64,000 bases of DNA from Stigmatella ashevillena. Its GTDB lineage: Bacteria; Myxococcota; Myxococcia; Myxococcales; Myxococcaceae. Position numbers and translations under genes: made by a program. The DNA is taken from assembly GCF_028368975.1 (NCBI RefSeq), contig NZ_JAQNDM010000002.1, forward strand, positions 8,736,425-8,800,424, read 5' to 3'. A model generated the notes under the pieces. It had not been told where the DNA came from and ran no database searches. It worked only from the letters and a program-made list of their open reading frames with translations. Each line of letters begins with the position of its first letter. Positions within the stretch are counted from its first letter, which is position 1. Positions 1-7,742 of the stretch are shown here, piece by piece.

Positions 1-476
1 ATGGCCACTTTCAACAGGCTCTTGGTTTGGCGCGCATCCCAGCTCATCCGCTGGCGTGCCACCTCCACCGTTCTTTCCAACAGCCTCTGGTCCATGTGCT
101 CCCGAATGAGACGGTGCCGGAAGTCGTAGAAGGCTCCCTGGCTGAAAGCAGGCTCTGTTTGTCCCAGGCAATCCAGCACCATTTGCACTCGCAGGTCGAA
201 CACCGTCAGTTCCACCATCGTGGCGTCCGAGGCGCCCAGGTAGCCCTGTAACAGGGTCGCCATCGCCATCAGTCCCGGCGGCACTGGCTCCTTTCCCGCT
301 CCGGTGTCCCGATACATCCCTTCCAGTTCTTCCTGAAAGGCTTCATCCAACAGCTCGTGGCGATGTTGGCGCAGGAACGCAAACAGCTTTCCCTTTCTCC
401 CCATCCTCTTCACGAACTGCTCTTCTTGCTCAGTCAATGGCTCGGGGGGCCTCCACCGCGTGATCCCCATGGTCAC
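1..476 (-). CDS. IS1182-family transposase, N-terminal part
   Basis: This is the N-terminal ~158 residues of a DDE transposase, running off the left edge. Reading from a GTG at 476 (or ATG at 470), it matches the full-length transposase at 11716-13338 almost residue for residue through the leader (RWRPPEP, then the Arg/His-rich FLRQHRHELLDEAF segment). No stop interrupts the visible part, so this copy may be intact. Confidence 0.85.
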   Translation of the reverse strand, partial: MTMGITRWRPPEPLTEQEEQFVKRMGRKGKLFAFLRQHRHELLDEAFQEELEGMYRDTGAGKEPVPPGLMAMATLLQGYLGASDATMVELTVFDLRVQMVLDCLGQTEPAFSQGAFYDFRHRLIREHMDQRLLERTVEVARQRMSWDARQTKSLLKVA

Positions 477-589
477 CTCTCTCAGATGTTACTTGCCAAG
501 TAGGGTGGCCACCTGATCAAATCTGGAGGTTCTTGTCGATCCCTTCGTTAAACGCTTGAATTTACTGGAGCTGGAAACCGATCCGTGTC
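1..589 (-). mobile_element. IS1182-type element, copy A (left part cut by window edge)
   Basis: The first 589 bases are nearly identical, in inverted orientation, to the 5' end of the complete element at 11603-13351. The match includes the transposase start and about 110 bp of leader upstream of it. The element end is the GGACACGGATCGG sequence (on the minus strand), directly followed by CTAG at 590-593. The complete copy has CTAG at both ends, so this is very likely the target duplication. The other end of copy A lies outside the window. Confidence 0.85.
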
Positions 590-591
590 CT

Positions 592-597
592 AGGAGG
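592..597 (+). promoter_or_regulatory. Shine-Dalgarno AGGAGG touching the IS end
   Basis: AGGAGG lies 10 bases before the TTG start at 608. Its first two bases belong to the CTAG target site of the neighbouring IS. The IS has therefore replaced everything upstream of the ribosome-binding site, including any native promoter. Confidence 0.6.
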
Positions 598-607
598 TCA
601 CCCATCA

Positions 608-1477
608 TTGTTCCAACCGCTTAGATTGTCCCTGGCGCTCGTGCTCCTCTGGGGGACTGCGGCACCAGGTGAGCCCGCGCCTGGGGAGCGCATTGAGCGC
701 GCGCGGACCGTCACCGTCGCGAGAGGCCCCGACGAGCCGTTTCCAGAGGTTCACGTCGCGGGGGATGTGCCCACGCTGCTCCTCTTTCCCTCGCCGATTC
801 AGAAGAAGAGCCTCACCTTCGACGAGTCGAAGATCCGGATTCGAGACGCGGGCGAATTCACGATCGTCCTTCAAGCCGTGAGGGACTTTCGAGAGGGCGA
901 GCGCCACGAGATTGGGGTCTTCTTCGCAGACGGGAGGGTGCCGTCGCGGGCCACCTTCGTGCTTGTCACCGACCCAAAGGAAGTGGACACCCGGATCGAC
1001 GTGCAGCGCCCCGAGCCGCCCGTCGCGCCGTGCCCAAACGAAGCTCGGCCCCGCGTGCCGCTGCCGGAGGATTTCGTGTTGCTCGGCTATGTGGATAAAG
1101 CGGGCGTGACAGTGGTGCCCATTAAGGATGTTGAGGATGCGGCTCAGGGCCTTAACGCAAGCTCGGGGCACTTCTATCGCGGTCAGGGTTGGGCCCTGGT
1201 GTCGCTAAAGATTGATAATCACTCCACGAAACCCAAGTGGGCACCGCGAGAAGCAAAGTTTACGGGAGCACGAGGGTCGTCGTTTCAGGCGCGGCTGGTG
1301 GTGGACGGTGAAGGCATGATCAAGCCTGGGGCGTATGTGAGAGTGCTTGCCGTAGTGGACGAACCCATGCTGAGCACTGACACTCACTTCACGCTTGAGT
1401 TGCGTGGGGACGATGGCCGCAGTCTTCGGGTTCCGGACGTGCGCTTCCCGAAGTTTGTCATGGGAGGAGAACAATGA
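608..1477 (+). CDS. DUF2381 family protein (myxobacterial paralogous family)
   Basis: A 289-residue exported protein with a short hydrophobic N-terminus (LRLSLALVLLWGTAA). It has the layout of the DUF2381/TIGR02268 family found in many copies in myxobacteria: an Arg-rich ERxRTVTVAR segment after the signal peptide, a PTLLLFP beta-strand region, and a C-terminal part with GQGWALVSLKIDNHS and the late FTLELRGDDGR segment. Its molecular function is unknown. The start is TTG with a strong upstream AGGAGG. It overlaps the following kinase gene by ATGA, so the two are translationally coupled; this pairing is usual for the family and suggests a sensor or partner for the kinase (inference). The upstream promoter region is replaced by an IS end. 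Confidence 0.8.
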   Translation: MFQPLRLSLALVLLWGTAAPGEPAPGERIERARTVTVARGPDEPFPEVHVAGDVPTLLLFPSPIQKKSLTFDESKIRIRDAGEFTIVLQAVRDFREGERHEIGVFFADGRVPSRATFVLVTDPKEVDTRIDVQRPEPPVAPCPNEARPRVPLPEDFVLLGYVDKAGVTVVPIKDVEDAAQGLNASSGHFYRGQGWALVSLKIDNHSTKPKWAPREAKFTGARGSSFQARLVVDGEGMIKPGAYVRVLAVVDEPMLSTDTHFTLELRGDDGRSLRVPDVRFPKFVMGGEQ

Positions 1478-3222
1478 CAGCGACTCTGTTCAGGCTGCCG
1501 TCAGGCACTGTTGTTGACGGCTGGCGCGTTTCAAGGGAGCTCGGCAACGGTGGGTTTGCCGTCGTCTTCTTGGTGGAGAAGAACGGCAAGCCGCATGCGC
1601 TCAAGGTGGCGCGCCACCGCGAAACCAGCGGGGATGACAAGCAGACGCATGCCCGGATGGTGCGTGAGGCGACAACACTCCTCATGTTGGACCATCCCAA
1701 CATCATCCGGCACAGGGGGTATGGATACGCTGAAACGGGCAACATGTATGTCGCGTTGGAATATGTGGACGGATGGACGCTGGCGGAGTGGAAGGAGCGC
1801 AAGCACCCCACGATCCACGAGATCTTGCGAGTCTTTGTCAAGCTCGCTTCCGCGCTGTCGTACATGCATGAGCGGGGTGTACTTCATCGGGATTTGAAGC
1901 TGGTCAACGTCTTGATCCGGAAGAGCGACGGAGAGCCCATCATCATCGACTTTGGCTGCGCGACCTACACGCTGGCCGAAGACCTGACGGAAGAGGGGCT
2001 CCCCCCGGGGACGGAACGCTTTCGCGCGCCCGAGCAGTTCAAGTTCCTGCGTGAGCACAAGAACGAGCACCGGGCGCGGTATGCCTTCAAGGTGGCCGAC
2101 GAGATTTTCGCGCTGGGAGCCATGCTCTATGAGCTGCTGACGGACCCGCGACCGACAGAACATAACCGGCGTGTGTCCCTGAACAACCCCCTGATGCCGC
2201 CGCCCCCAGCATGCGAGGTGAACCCTCGGATTCCCGATCAGCTCAGCGAGTTGGTCGAGAAGATTCTTTCCCGGGACCCCTCTAAGCGCCCCGTGGACAC
2301 CGAGGCCCTGCGTCGCGAGTTGGAAGAGCACTTGGAGCGCTCGGGGGCCGAGTACATGGTGCCCGCACATGCCCCGTCGGCACAGTGGTCGCCCGAGCCT
2401 TCCGGGGTTGGGGGACCTCTTTTGGAGCCTTCCAGCGGCCCCAGGCCGCGCAAGGTGGCCACAAAGACGCTGGCCGCAGGTGCTGCAGTGGTCGCTGCCC
2501 TGGCTGCGGCGGCGACGTTCTGGTTCGTCCCTGAGGATGTTCCCGCCCTGCCTCCTCTCCCCCATTCCTCACCGCGCACGACATCTCCCCCTGATATGTC
2601 CCTCCCGAGCCCCGCGCCGATGGTCCTCCCCTCGGCGACGGACGTTGGCCAGAAGGAAGGTTCCACCGTGAAGATGACAACACCTGAAGTTTCGACCCAA
2701 GGGCGCCCCACGCGTGTGCGCAACAAGGTCAGTGCTGCCGAATGCGCGGGGCTGTCCCTCGTTGCAGCACTGGCAGCGGGCTGCCCCAGTTCTCAAATCC
2801 GGCCCGAGTCCTTCACCTGTCCGGCCGGTGCAGCTCGGGCCATGGTGAATGAGCTTCACTGGAGAGAGAACGATGAGTTCCTGCTCACTCTCGACGACCG
2901 GCACGACCGTGAAGGGAGAGCTTGGTTCACCCCCGGCTCAGAAGTGGTGGGGGTTGTTCCGAAGATAGAGGGGCACGACCGGAGACAGCTCGAAGTGGCC
3001 CCCCCTGGGACCCGCTTCTACGGGAAGGCTTACTATCTCTCCGACAAGATGGGCCGCGCGGACGGGCCTGCGCTGGTCATCCGGTACGACCGCGTGAAGC
3101 TCCCTGGTCAAGACGAGCAACCCATCTGCTTCGTCGTAGAGAGCCGCTCCTATGGGTTCAAGGACGGTCGCGTACAGGCCAGGAACCAAAACGTGGGCTA
3201 CGTTGTGGACCGATGGCCCTGA
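1474..3222 (+). CDS. Transmembrane Ser/Thr protein kinase with C-terminal sensor-like domain
   Basis: A 582-residue Hanks-type kinase. The kinase domain spans about residues 12-290, with a glycine loop (LGNGGFAVV), an invariant Lys in ALKVARH, the catalytic loop HRDLKLVN, metal-binding DFG (DFGCATY), activation-segment PGTERFRAPEQ and the later ALGAMLYELL helix. All catalytic residues are present. A Pro/Ser-rich linker leads to one membrane helix (about residues 328-350, TLAAGAAVVAALAAAATFWF). A C-terminal extracytoplasmic domain of roughly 160 residues follows; it contains two or three Cys and resembles the domain seen in other DUF2381-linked kinases. The gene overlaps the DUF2381 gene by four bases. 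The expected role is phosphorylating cytoplasmic targets in response to an envelope signal (inference). Confidence 0.88.
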   Translation: MTATLFRLPSGTVVDGWRVSRELGNGGFAVVFLVEKNGKPHALKVARHRETSGDDKQTHARMVREATTLLMLDHPNIIRHRGYGYAETGNMYVALEYVDGWTLAEWKERKHPTIHEILRVFVKLASALSYMHERGVLHRDLKLVNVLIRKSDGEPIIIDFGCATYTLAEDLTEEGLPPGTERFRAPEQFKFLREHKNEHRARYAFKVADEIFALGAMLYELLTDPRPTEHNRRVSLNNPLMPPPPACEVNPRIPDQLSELVEKILSRDPSKRPVDTEALRRELEEHLERSGAEYMVPAHAPSAQWSPEPSGVGGPLLEPSSGPRPRKVATKTLAAGAAVVAALAAAATFWFVPEDVPALPPLPHSSPRTTSPPDMSLPSPAPMVLPSATDVGQKEGSTVKMTTPEVSTQGRPTRVRNKVSAAECAGLSLVAALAAGCPSSQIRPESFTCPAGAARAMVNELHWRENDEFLLTLDDRHDREGRAWFTPGSEVVGVVPKIEGHDRRQLEVAPPGTRFYGKAYYLSDKMGRADGPALVIRYDRVKLPGQDEQPICFVVESRSYGFKDGRVQARNQNVGYVVDRWP

Positions 3223-3381
3223 GAACACGTGCTGGAGGGACGTGACAGGTAGGCGCATATTTTCGCCCGCTCGCTCGAACGACACCAGATGACCTGGGGG
3301 GTAGTTCCCTTTCGTCCAATCCTGCGGGTAATATTCCCCTGCATCGCGTCGGCTCGGTGCCGCGCGAGCGGAGGGTCACAC

Positions 3382-4512
3382 ATGACGGCAAAAAGCTTCG
3401 TACTTCCGAGAGGGGCCATCCTCTTCGAGATGAACCAAGTTCACTATGAGTTCCGTGAAGACTTGGGAGAGGTTTATCCTGGGGTTCACCTCCTTGTGGC
3501 GCGACGACGCATCAATGAGCATCGCCTTAACAGGGTGCTGGTCAAGGCGCTGAGCGTTGCGAGTGCGTCGCCGTTTCCCAAAGTGAAGAGGGCGCGGGCG
3601 AAGTTGGAAGAGCAGGTTCGCCTCACAAAGTTTCTTGTTCATCCGGGGATTTTTGAAGTCCACGGTTTACAGAAAACCCAAGGGACTTGGTACGTGGTCT
3701 GCGAGTACCCAACCGGAAACACCTTGAGTGCGTTGCTCAACCTCGTAGGAGTGTGCCGACACTGGTACACGCCGCTCTTCACCATGTTCATCGGTGCTCG
3801 CGTGGCGGACGTGTTGGCGTACGCGCACGCGGCAAAGGACGATCAGGGGCGCCCCTTGAACACCGTTCACCGGGCCATCGATGCGGAGCACATCTACCTG
3901 AATTGGAAGGGCATTGTTCGAGTCGCCGACTTCGGACTCTCCCTTTCCGACTTGCCGGGCCGCGTGCCATCCACCGTCAACCGTCCGCAGGGGGATGGCT
4001 TCTACTGCTCACCGGAAATTCTTCTGGGCAAGCGTGCCGACGCTCGCTCGGATCTGTTCTCCCTGGGCGTGCTCATGCTCGAACTGGCCACGGGTAAGAA
4101 CCTCCTCTATGCCCCCGATGAGGTGACGGAAAAGGTGAAAGCGTCCCTCACGCCGTCACAGCTCCGCCGAGTCAAGCGCGCCATCGAACGGGTACATCTT
4201 TCGGGAGGCCCCCCCCTTCTGGAGGATGCGATTTGGCGCGCGGCTACCTACACGCAAGCGGACTTGGAGCGGTTGACGGCAAGGCTCCCTGAGAGCCTGC
4301 GCGTAACGCTGTGCAAGCTTCTTCACCCCGTGCCTGCGCAGCGCTTCCAGACAGCAGCAGAGCTGGTGGAGCATTTGCGCCACTGGCTTGGCGGGACTGC
4401 TTTTAGCCAAGCCGACGTGCTCGATGAGCTGAAGAGCGTCATGGATGAGGCTGGGAGGAAGATGGCAGGGACAGAGTTGGCGCATACCCTGGACGAGAAC
4501 ACCACGGCGTAG
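3382..4512 (+). CDS. Protein kinase-like protein, probable pseudokinase
   Basis: A 376-residue cytoplasmic kinase-fold protein. The ATG at 3382 is chosen because GGAGGG lies just upstream and the reading frame before it has unlikely composition. A Lys in VLVKALSV may be the ATP-binding lysine, and DFGLSLSD is a good DFG motif. The catalytic loop reads VHRAIDAEHIYL, so the HRD aspartate is replaced by Ala and the following Asn is missing. The APE motif is SPE. The C-lobe (DLFSLGVLMLELATG) and a C-terminal helical tail (AAELVEHLRHWLGG) are intact. The start lies 160 bp after the first kinase gene. A regulatory or scaffolding role is more likely than catalysis; weak activity cannot be excluded. 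Confidence 0.75.
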   Translation: MTAKSFVLPRGAILFEMNQVHYEFREDLGEVYPGVHLLVARRRINEHRLNRVLVKALSVASASPFPKVKRARAKLEEQVRLTKFLVHPGIFEVHGLQKTQGTWYVVCEYPTGNTLSALLNLVGVCRHWYTPLFTMFIGARVADVLAYAHAAKDDQGRPLNTVHRAIDAEHIYLNWKGIVRVADFGLSLSDLPGRVPSTVNRPQGDGFYCSPEILLGKRADARSDLFSLGVLMLELATGKNLLYAPDEVTEKVKASLTPSQLRRVKRAIERVHLSGGPPLLEDAIWRAATYTQADLERLTARLPESLRVTLCKLLHPVPAQRFQTAAELVEHLRHWLGGTAFSQADVLDELKSVMDEAGRKMAGTELAHTLDENTTA

Positions 4513-4554
4513 CCGCGGCCCCCTTGCTGGCCCCGAAGCTTCGAGGGGGCTCAG

Positions 4555-4830
4555 CAGTTCGGTAAGAACGCGCCGTGAGCCTGCCTCGGTCCGAGTGGTG
4601 GATGAGCCCCTTGGGCGGCTGGCGTTCCTGGAGCGCCATTTCCAAGCCTGAGAGCACCAGGTGCCGGTTGATGTGCTCGCCCATGGCCCAGCCCACTACC
4701 TTGCGGCTGAACAGGTCCATCACCACCGCCAGGTACAGCCAGCCTTCGGTCGCCCACACATGGGGGATGTCCGTGGCCCAGGTGCTGCGGTTGGGCGCCT
4801 GGGGGGGCAGTCCCTGTGGAGCACTTTGGG
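4555..4830 (-). pseudogene. IS3-family transposase fragment (integrase core)
   Basis: Minus-strand translation shows part of an IS3 OrfB rve domain: TWATDIPHVWA with the first catalytic Asp, LAVVMDLFSRKVVGWAM, and HHSDRG with the second Asp. The frame then degenerates and the Glu region and both ends are absent. It sits between the second kinase gene and the truncated copy of a kinase paralogue. Confidence 0.75.
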
Positions 4831-4846
4831 GGCTACCGGCAGGCTC

Positions 4847-5258
4847 ACTTCTCAGTCGGGATGCTCGTGCTCGAACTGGCCACTGGGAAGAGCCTGCTCT
4901 ATGCACCGGATGAGGTGACCGCAGGGTGGGGGATGCGGTCTGGCGCGTGGTGACCTACACGGAAGCGGACGTCGAGCGGTACTCGGCCAGTCTCCCGGAG
5001 GGACTGCGCATGACGCGGCGCAAGCTCCTCCATCCCGAGTGGGAGAAGCGCTATCAGACGGCAGGGGAATTGGTGGTTGCTCTGCGCCGCTGGCTCGGAG
5101 AGCTGAACTTGAGCCCCGCCGATGCGGTCGAGGAACTGGAAGGCGTCATGAATGAGGCTTCGGCGCGCTGGGCCAGGGAGGGAGTGGAACGCGCTCTTTC
5201 CGCTAGAAGAAAGCCCCACCATTCGGCTCTCAGCATTGATCGTCAGAGAGGCTCGTGA
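4847..5258 (+). pseudogene. Truncated paralogue of the kinase-like gene at 3382-4512
   Basis: From about 4847 the plus strand reads FSVGMLVLELATGKSLLYAP, closely matching the C-lobe of the preceding kinase-like gene. After GATGAGGTGACC about 130 bases are missing and the frame changes. It then continues as DAVWRVVTYTEADVERY, LLHPEWEKRYQTAGELV and ALRRWLGE, to a stop near 5258. The N-terminal lobe and catalytic loop are gone, replaced by the IS3 fragment. This is a tandem duplicate destroyed by transposition. Its last bases overlap the end of the convergent immunity gene. Confidence 0.7.
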
Positions 5259-5827
5259 GAGCCGGTCACGCGCTCAAACGATACTCCCAGGTTCCCGACC
5301 TGTTCGAGCGCGTTCTTAATATCCTCTGATACGATGAATGCTGTCTTGAACTTCATCAGCCGAAAGACGTGGGCGCCCTCTGTCTTCGAGGGGGCGATTC
5401 GCAGGCCGTAGATCCAACGGTACTCTCCTTCATACTCAGGAAAGGAGCCCTCGGGATAGTGCTGTACTTCTTGGCATCGCGCTTCGTCTATGCAATCAAC
5501 CACCTTGGTGACGTTGACGACGAAGTGCCGTTCAGACTCTCCCTCTATCGACACTGGGAAAATCTGAACGTCGGTGGGAGCCAATGTCCTGAAGACATTC
5601 GCGACGGCTTCATTGACGGTGGGAGTACTCTCTACCCCTGCGAACACGAACGTACGCTTCTCGCCAGGATGTGAAATCAGGGCCTTGATGGGACCAGGTT
5701 GTGGAAGCACGCGGCCGTCTGAGAACATCCAAGGCTCGTCGAACGCACCACCAGATGCAGGCTCAGGAGATTCGATGAGCCACTGAGGTACGTCACCAAG
5801 TCTTATCCAATAGAAATGATGCTCCAC
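5243..5827 (-). CDS. Imm11-type immunity protein
   Basis: A 194-residue cytosolic protein resembling the Imm11/DUF1629 immunity family, with an N-terminal Trp/Pro-rich strand region (FYWIRLGDVPQW), a central TFVFAGVESTPTVNEAVANV segment, and the late RWIYGLRIAPSK strand followed by a FRLMKFKTAFIVSEDIKNAL helix. It starts with GTG one base after the stop of the toxin gene. The ribosome-binding sequence GGAGGGG lies inside the end of the toxin gene, so the two are co-translated. It probably neutralises the AHH nuclease made by the upstream gene (inference from family and context). Confidence 0.7.
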   Translation of the reverse strand: MEHHFYWIRLGDVPQWLIESPEPASGGAFDEPWMFSDGRVLPQPGPIKALISHPGEKRTFVFAGVESTPTVNEAVANVFRTLAPTDVQIFPVSIEGESERHFVVNVTKVVDCIDEARCQEVQHYPEGSFPEYEGEYRWIYGLRIAPSKTEGAHVFRLMKFKTAFIVSEDIKNALEQVGNLGVSFERVTGSHEPL

Positions 5828-5828
5828 C

Positions 5829-7127
5829 TCACCCCTCCACCTTCACAATGAGACGCCGCAATGGAGAGTTCGGAAGTAGAAGCTCATTGGCTATCTTCGC
5901 AAGCTCCTCCATCAGCTCGGCCCGACAGGTCTCAGTCGTCCGGCATCGCGAAACAGAGCGCTGAAGACGCTGAACCACCTCACTGTGGTAGCGCTCGGGG
6001 TGAGGCCCTTCATGGCCATTGAGTCGCACTTTGTTCGCTGCGTCCTCAAGTGACATGCCCGCCTTCTTGAAAATCCTCTCGCACTGTGGCGTCCACGGCC
6101 CTCCAGAAGCAGTCGAAGCCAGGTTCTTGTTCGTGCAGATGTGGTGGACCGGGCCTTCGGAGTCGCCACGAATATCGTTCGAGTACATCGCGACGGCGGC
6201 AGTGGCCCCAGGAGCCAGCGTGACGTTCAGCACTCCAGCAGTAGGCATCGCGATGGAAGTCACGCCGCCGTTCAGTGCCGCCCCGAGCTGGAATCCTGCC
6301 TCGGCCTGCGCTCGGAGCGCGGCCTGCGGAAAGCCCGGGAGCTTCGGACCCTGGGCCGCCAGCGCGCTCTTTCCGCCGAGAGCCGCCATGACGACGAGAA
6401 CCAATACGCGCGTGCCATTCGTACCGAGCACCTTTCCGAAGCGGTGGCCGACGTCCTGCAATTCGATGAGAGTCGTCGCTCTCTCCGCATCGTCCCACAG
6501 CCTGACGAAGCCTCGGCCAATCTCCCAGACCGGAACAATGCCCAGGTAAGCCACCATGGCCGCCGTCAATGCGACCGCAAGGACCTTGGTGACCGGTTCA
6601 GGAAGGATCATCGTGAGGAGAAGTGTCAGCGCGGCCGAGGTCACCATGGCCTTGAGAGCTGCTGGATTCAGCACTTTGCCGGCCTCTGCCTCGACGCTCT
6701 CCCACACGCTGTCGAGCGCGAACGAGAGCGCCATCAACGTGCGGTCCTTGCGCGAGAAAGTCAGACCCGTCCCGCCCACGAGGGTCAAGCAGTCGTCCCC
6801 ATCGGGGCAGATGCGCGCATACAAGGACTCAGGTGAACTCCCCGAGCCGGAGTCCGCGATTCCCCTCGATGATGCGAGCAGCGTCCTGGAGCGAATCCAT
6901 CCTCGCTGATCCGCTGCATCCGTTTCGCGGAACGCAACGTCCATGCGCACGTCAAGGATGAGGTGCGTGAGGGCCGCCTTGAACTCGTCCTCACTCACCC
7001 GGACTGGGCCAACCTCCAAAGACTCGTGGACCACCTGTCTGCCGTCTCCAACATCAACGTGGACGACGCGCGTGGTCGCACATCCACCTATAAGAAGCAA
7101 TGACGCGAAGACTCCCAGTAATCGCAC
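5829..7127 (-). CDS. SitA-like lipoprotein polymorphic toxin with AHH nuclease domain
   Basis: A 432-residue protein starting with a lipoprotein signal (SLLLIGGC lipobox, Cys about residue 16). The middle part has hydrophobic helices (LLLTMILPEPVTKVLAVAL and GIVPVWEIG). The C-terminus carries the AHH/HNH-ENDO VII signature: HHICTNKN, then RIFKKAGMSLEDAANKVRL and NGHEGPHPERYHSEV with the conserved His residues. Outer-membrane lipoproteins of this layout in Myxococcus (SitA family) are exchanged between kin through TraAB-dependent membrane fusion and kill cells without the matching immunity protein. The immunity gene follows immediately. The start is GTG after GGGGGAT. Membership of the OME-transferred class is inferred from the lipobox and domain order; no sitB accessory gene is visible upstream. 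Confidence 0.75.
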   Translation of the reverse strand: MRLLGVFASLLLIGGCATTRVVHVDVGDGRQVVHESLEVGPVRVSEDEFKAALTHLILDVRMDVAFRETDAADQRGWIRSRTLLASSRGIADSGSGSSPESLYARICPDGDDCLTLVGGTGLTFSRKDRTLMALSFALDSVWESVEAEAGKVLNPAALKAMVTSAALTLLLTMILPEPVTKVLAVALTAAMVAYLGIVPVWEIGRGFVRLWDDAERATTLIELQDVGHRFGKVLGTNGTRVLVLVVMAALGGKSALAAQGPKLPGFPQAALRAQAEAGFQLGAALNGGVTSIAMPTAGVLNVTLAPGATAAVAMYSNDIRGDSEGPVHHICTNKNLASTASGGPWTPQCERIFKKAGMSLEDAANKVRLNGHEGPHPERYHSEVVQRLQRSVSRCRTTETCRAELMEELAKIANELLLPNSPLRRLIVKVEG

Positions 7128-7239
7128 AGAATCCCCCGAAGCCGAGCTACCTGGAAATCAGGAGTAGAGGCATCCTAGTTCTTGGATTCTAAGCATTCAA
7201 TGATTTTCTCGATTTGCTTTTATGTGGGTTCTGGTCGGC

Positions 7240-7436
7240 GTCCGTGGGACGTGCTGGTGCGGCGGTTGGGAGGGACGTGGGTGCTGCGGGCGAAGATGGA
7301 AGAGTCCCAGGTGCGCGTTGGGAAGCGCGTCTGGCTGCCCTTCCTCCGAGCCCGCAGGTATATGCAGTCCCGCCATTCGCTGCTGGATTACTCGCTCACG
7401 CAGTTCTTCAAAGAGGCTGAGCGGTACCGGCCCTGA
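7240..7436 (+). pseudogene. 3' fragment of an unrecognised gene
   Basis: About 65 codons ending at 7436 have strong third-position G/C bias and a sensible protein (VLVRRLGGTWVLRAKMEES, KRVWLPFLRARRYMQ, QFFKEAERYRP). The sequence upstream of about 7240 is AT-richer and unlike coding sequence, so this is probably the C-terminal stub of a gene cut by rearrangement. I do not recognise the family. The stub is followed at 7449-7461 by TTTGATCAGGTGG, a match to the inner leader of the IS1182-type element. Confidence 0.4.
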
Positions 7437-7742
7437 TTGATGCGAAGGCATTTGATCAGGTGGGGATGGATCCTCGCCCTGCTGCTGATGTCGGAACGCC
7501 TCCTGCAACTTCTCTACGGGGAGGTTCCGTTCCAATAAATATGATGAGTGGGCGGGGGCGGCGCCATCTCGAGGAAGAGCCAAACGAAGAAGTCGTGAAT
7601 CTGTTCGCGGGCAATGCTGATGCGAATGGCGGACGCGCTCCTTCTGGAGGAGCGTGCGTAGGCAGCTTCTCCGGGGAGGGAAGTCCAGCGCTCATTCCCT
7701 ATGAAGATCAGACCCTTCCGATCACGTTAACCGCGCCCTGGG
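7437..7742. other. Gap of about 300 bp with an IS leader-like scrap
   Basis: I see no convincing gene. The 13-base TTTGATCAGGTGG at 7449-7461 equals sequence about 70 bp inside the end of the IS1182-type copies (11671-11683). The rest holds low-quality open frames on both strands. Confidence 0.35.
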
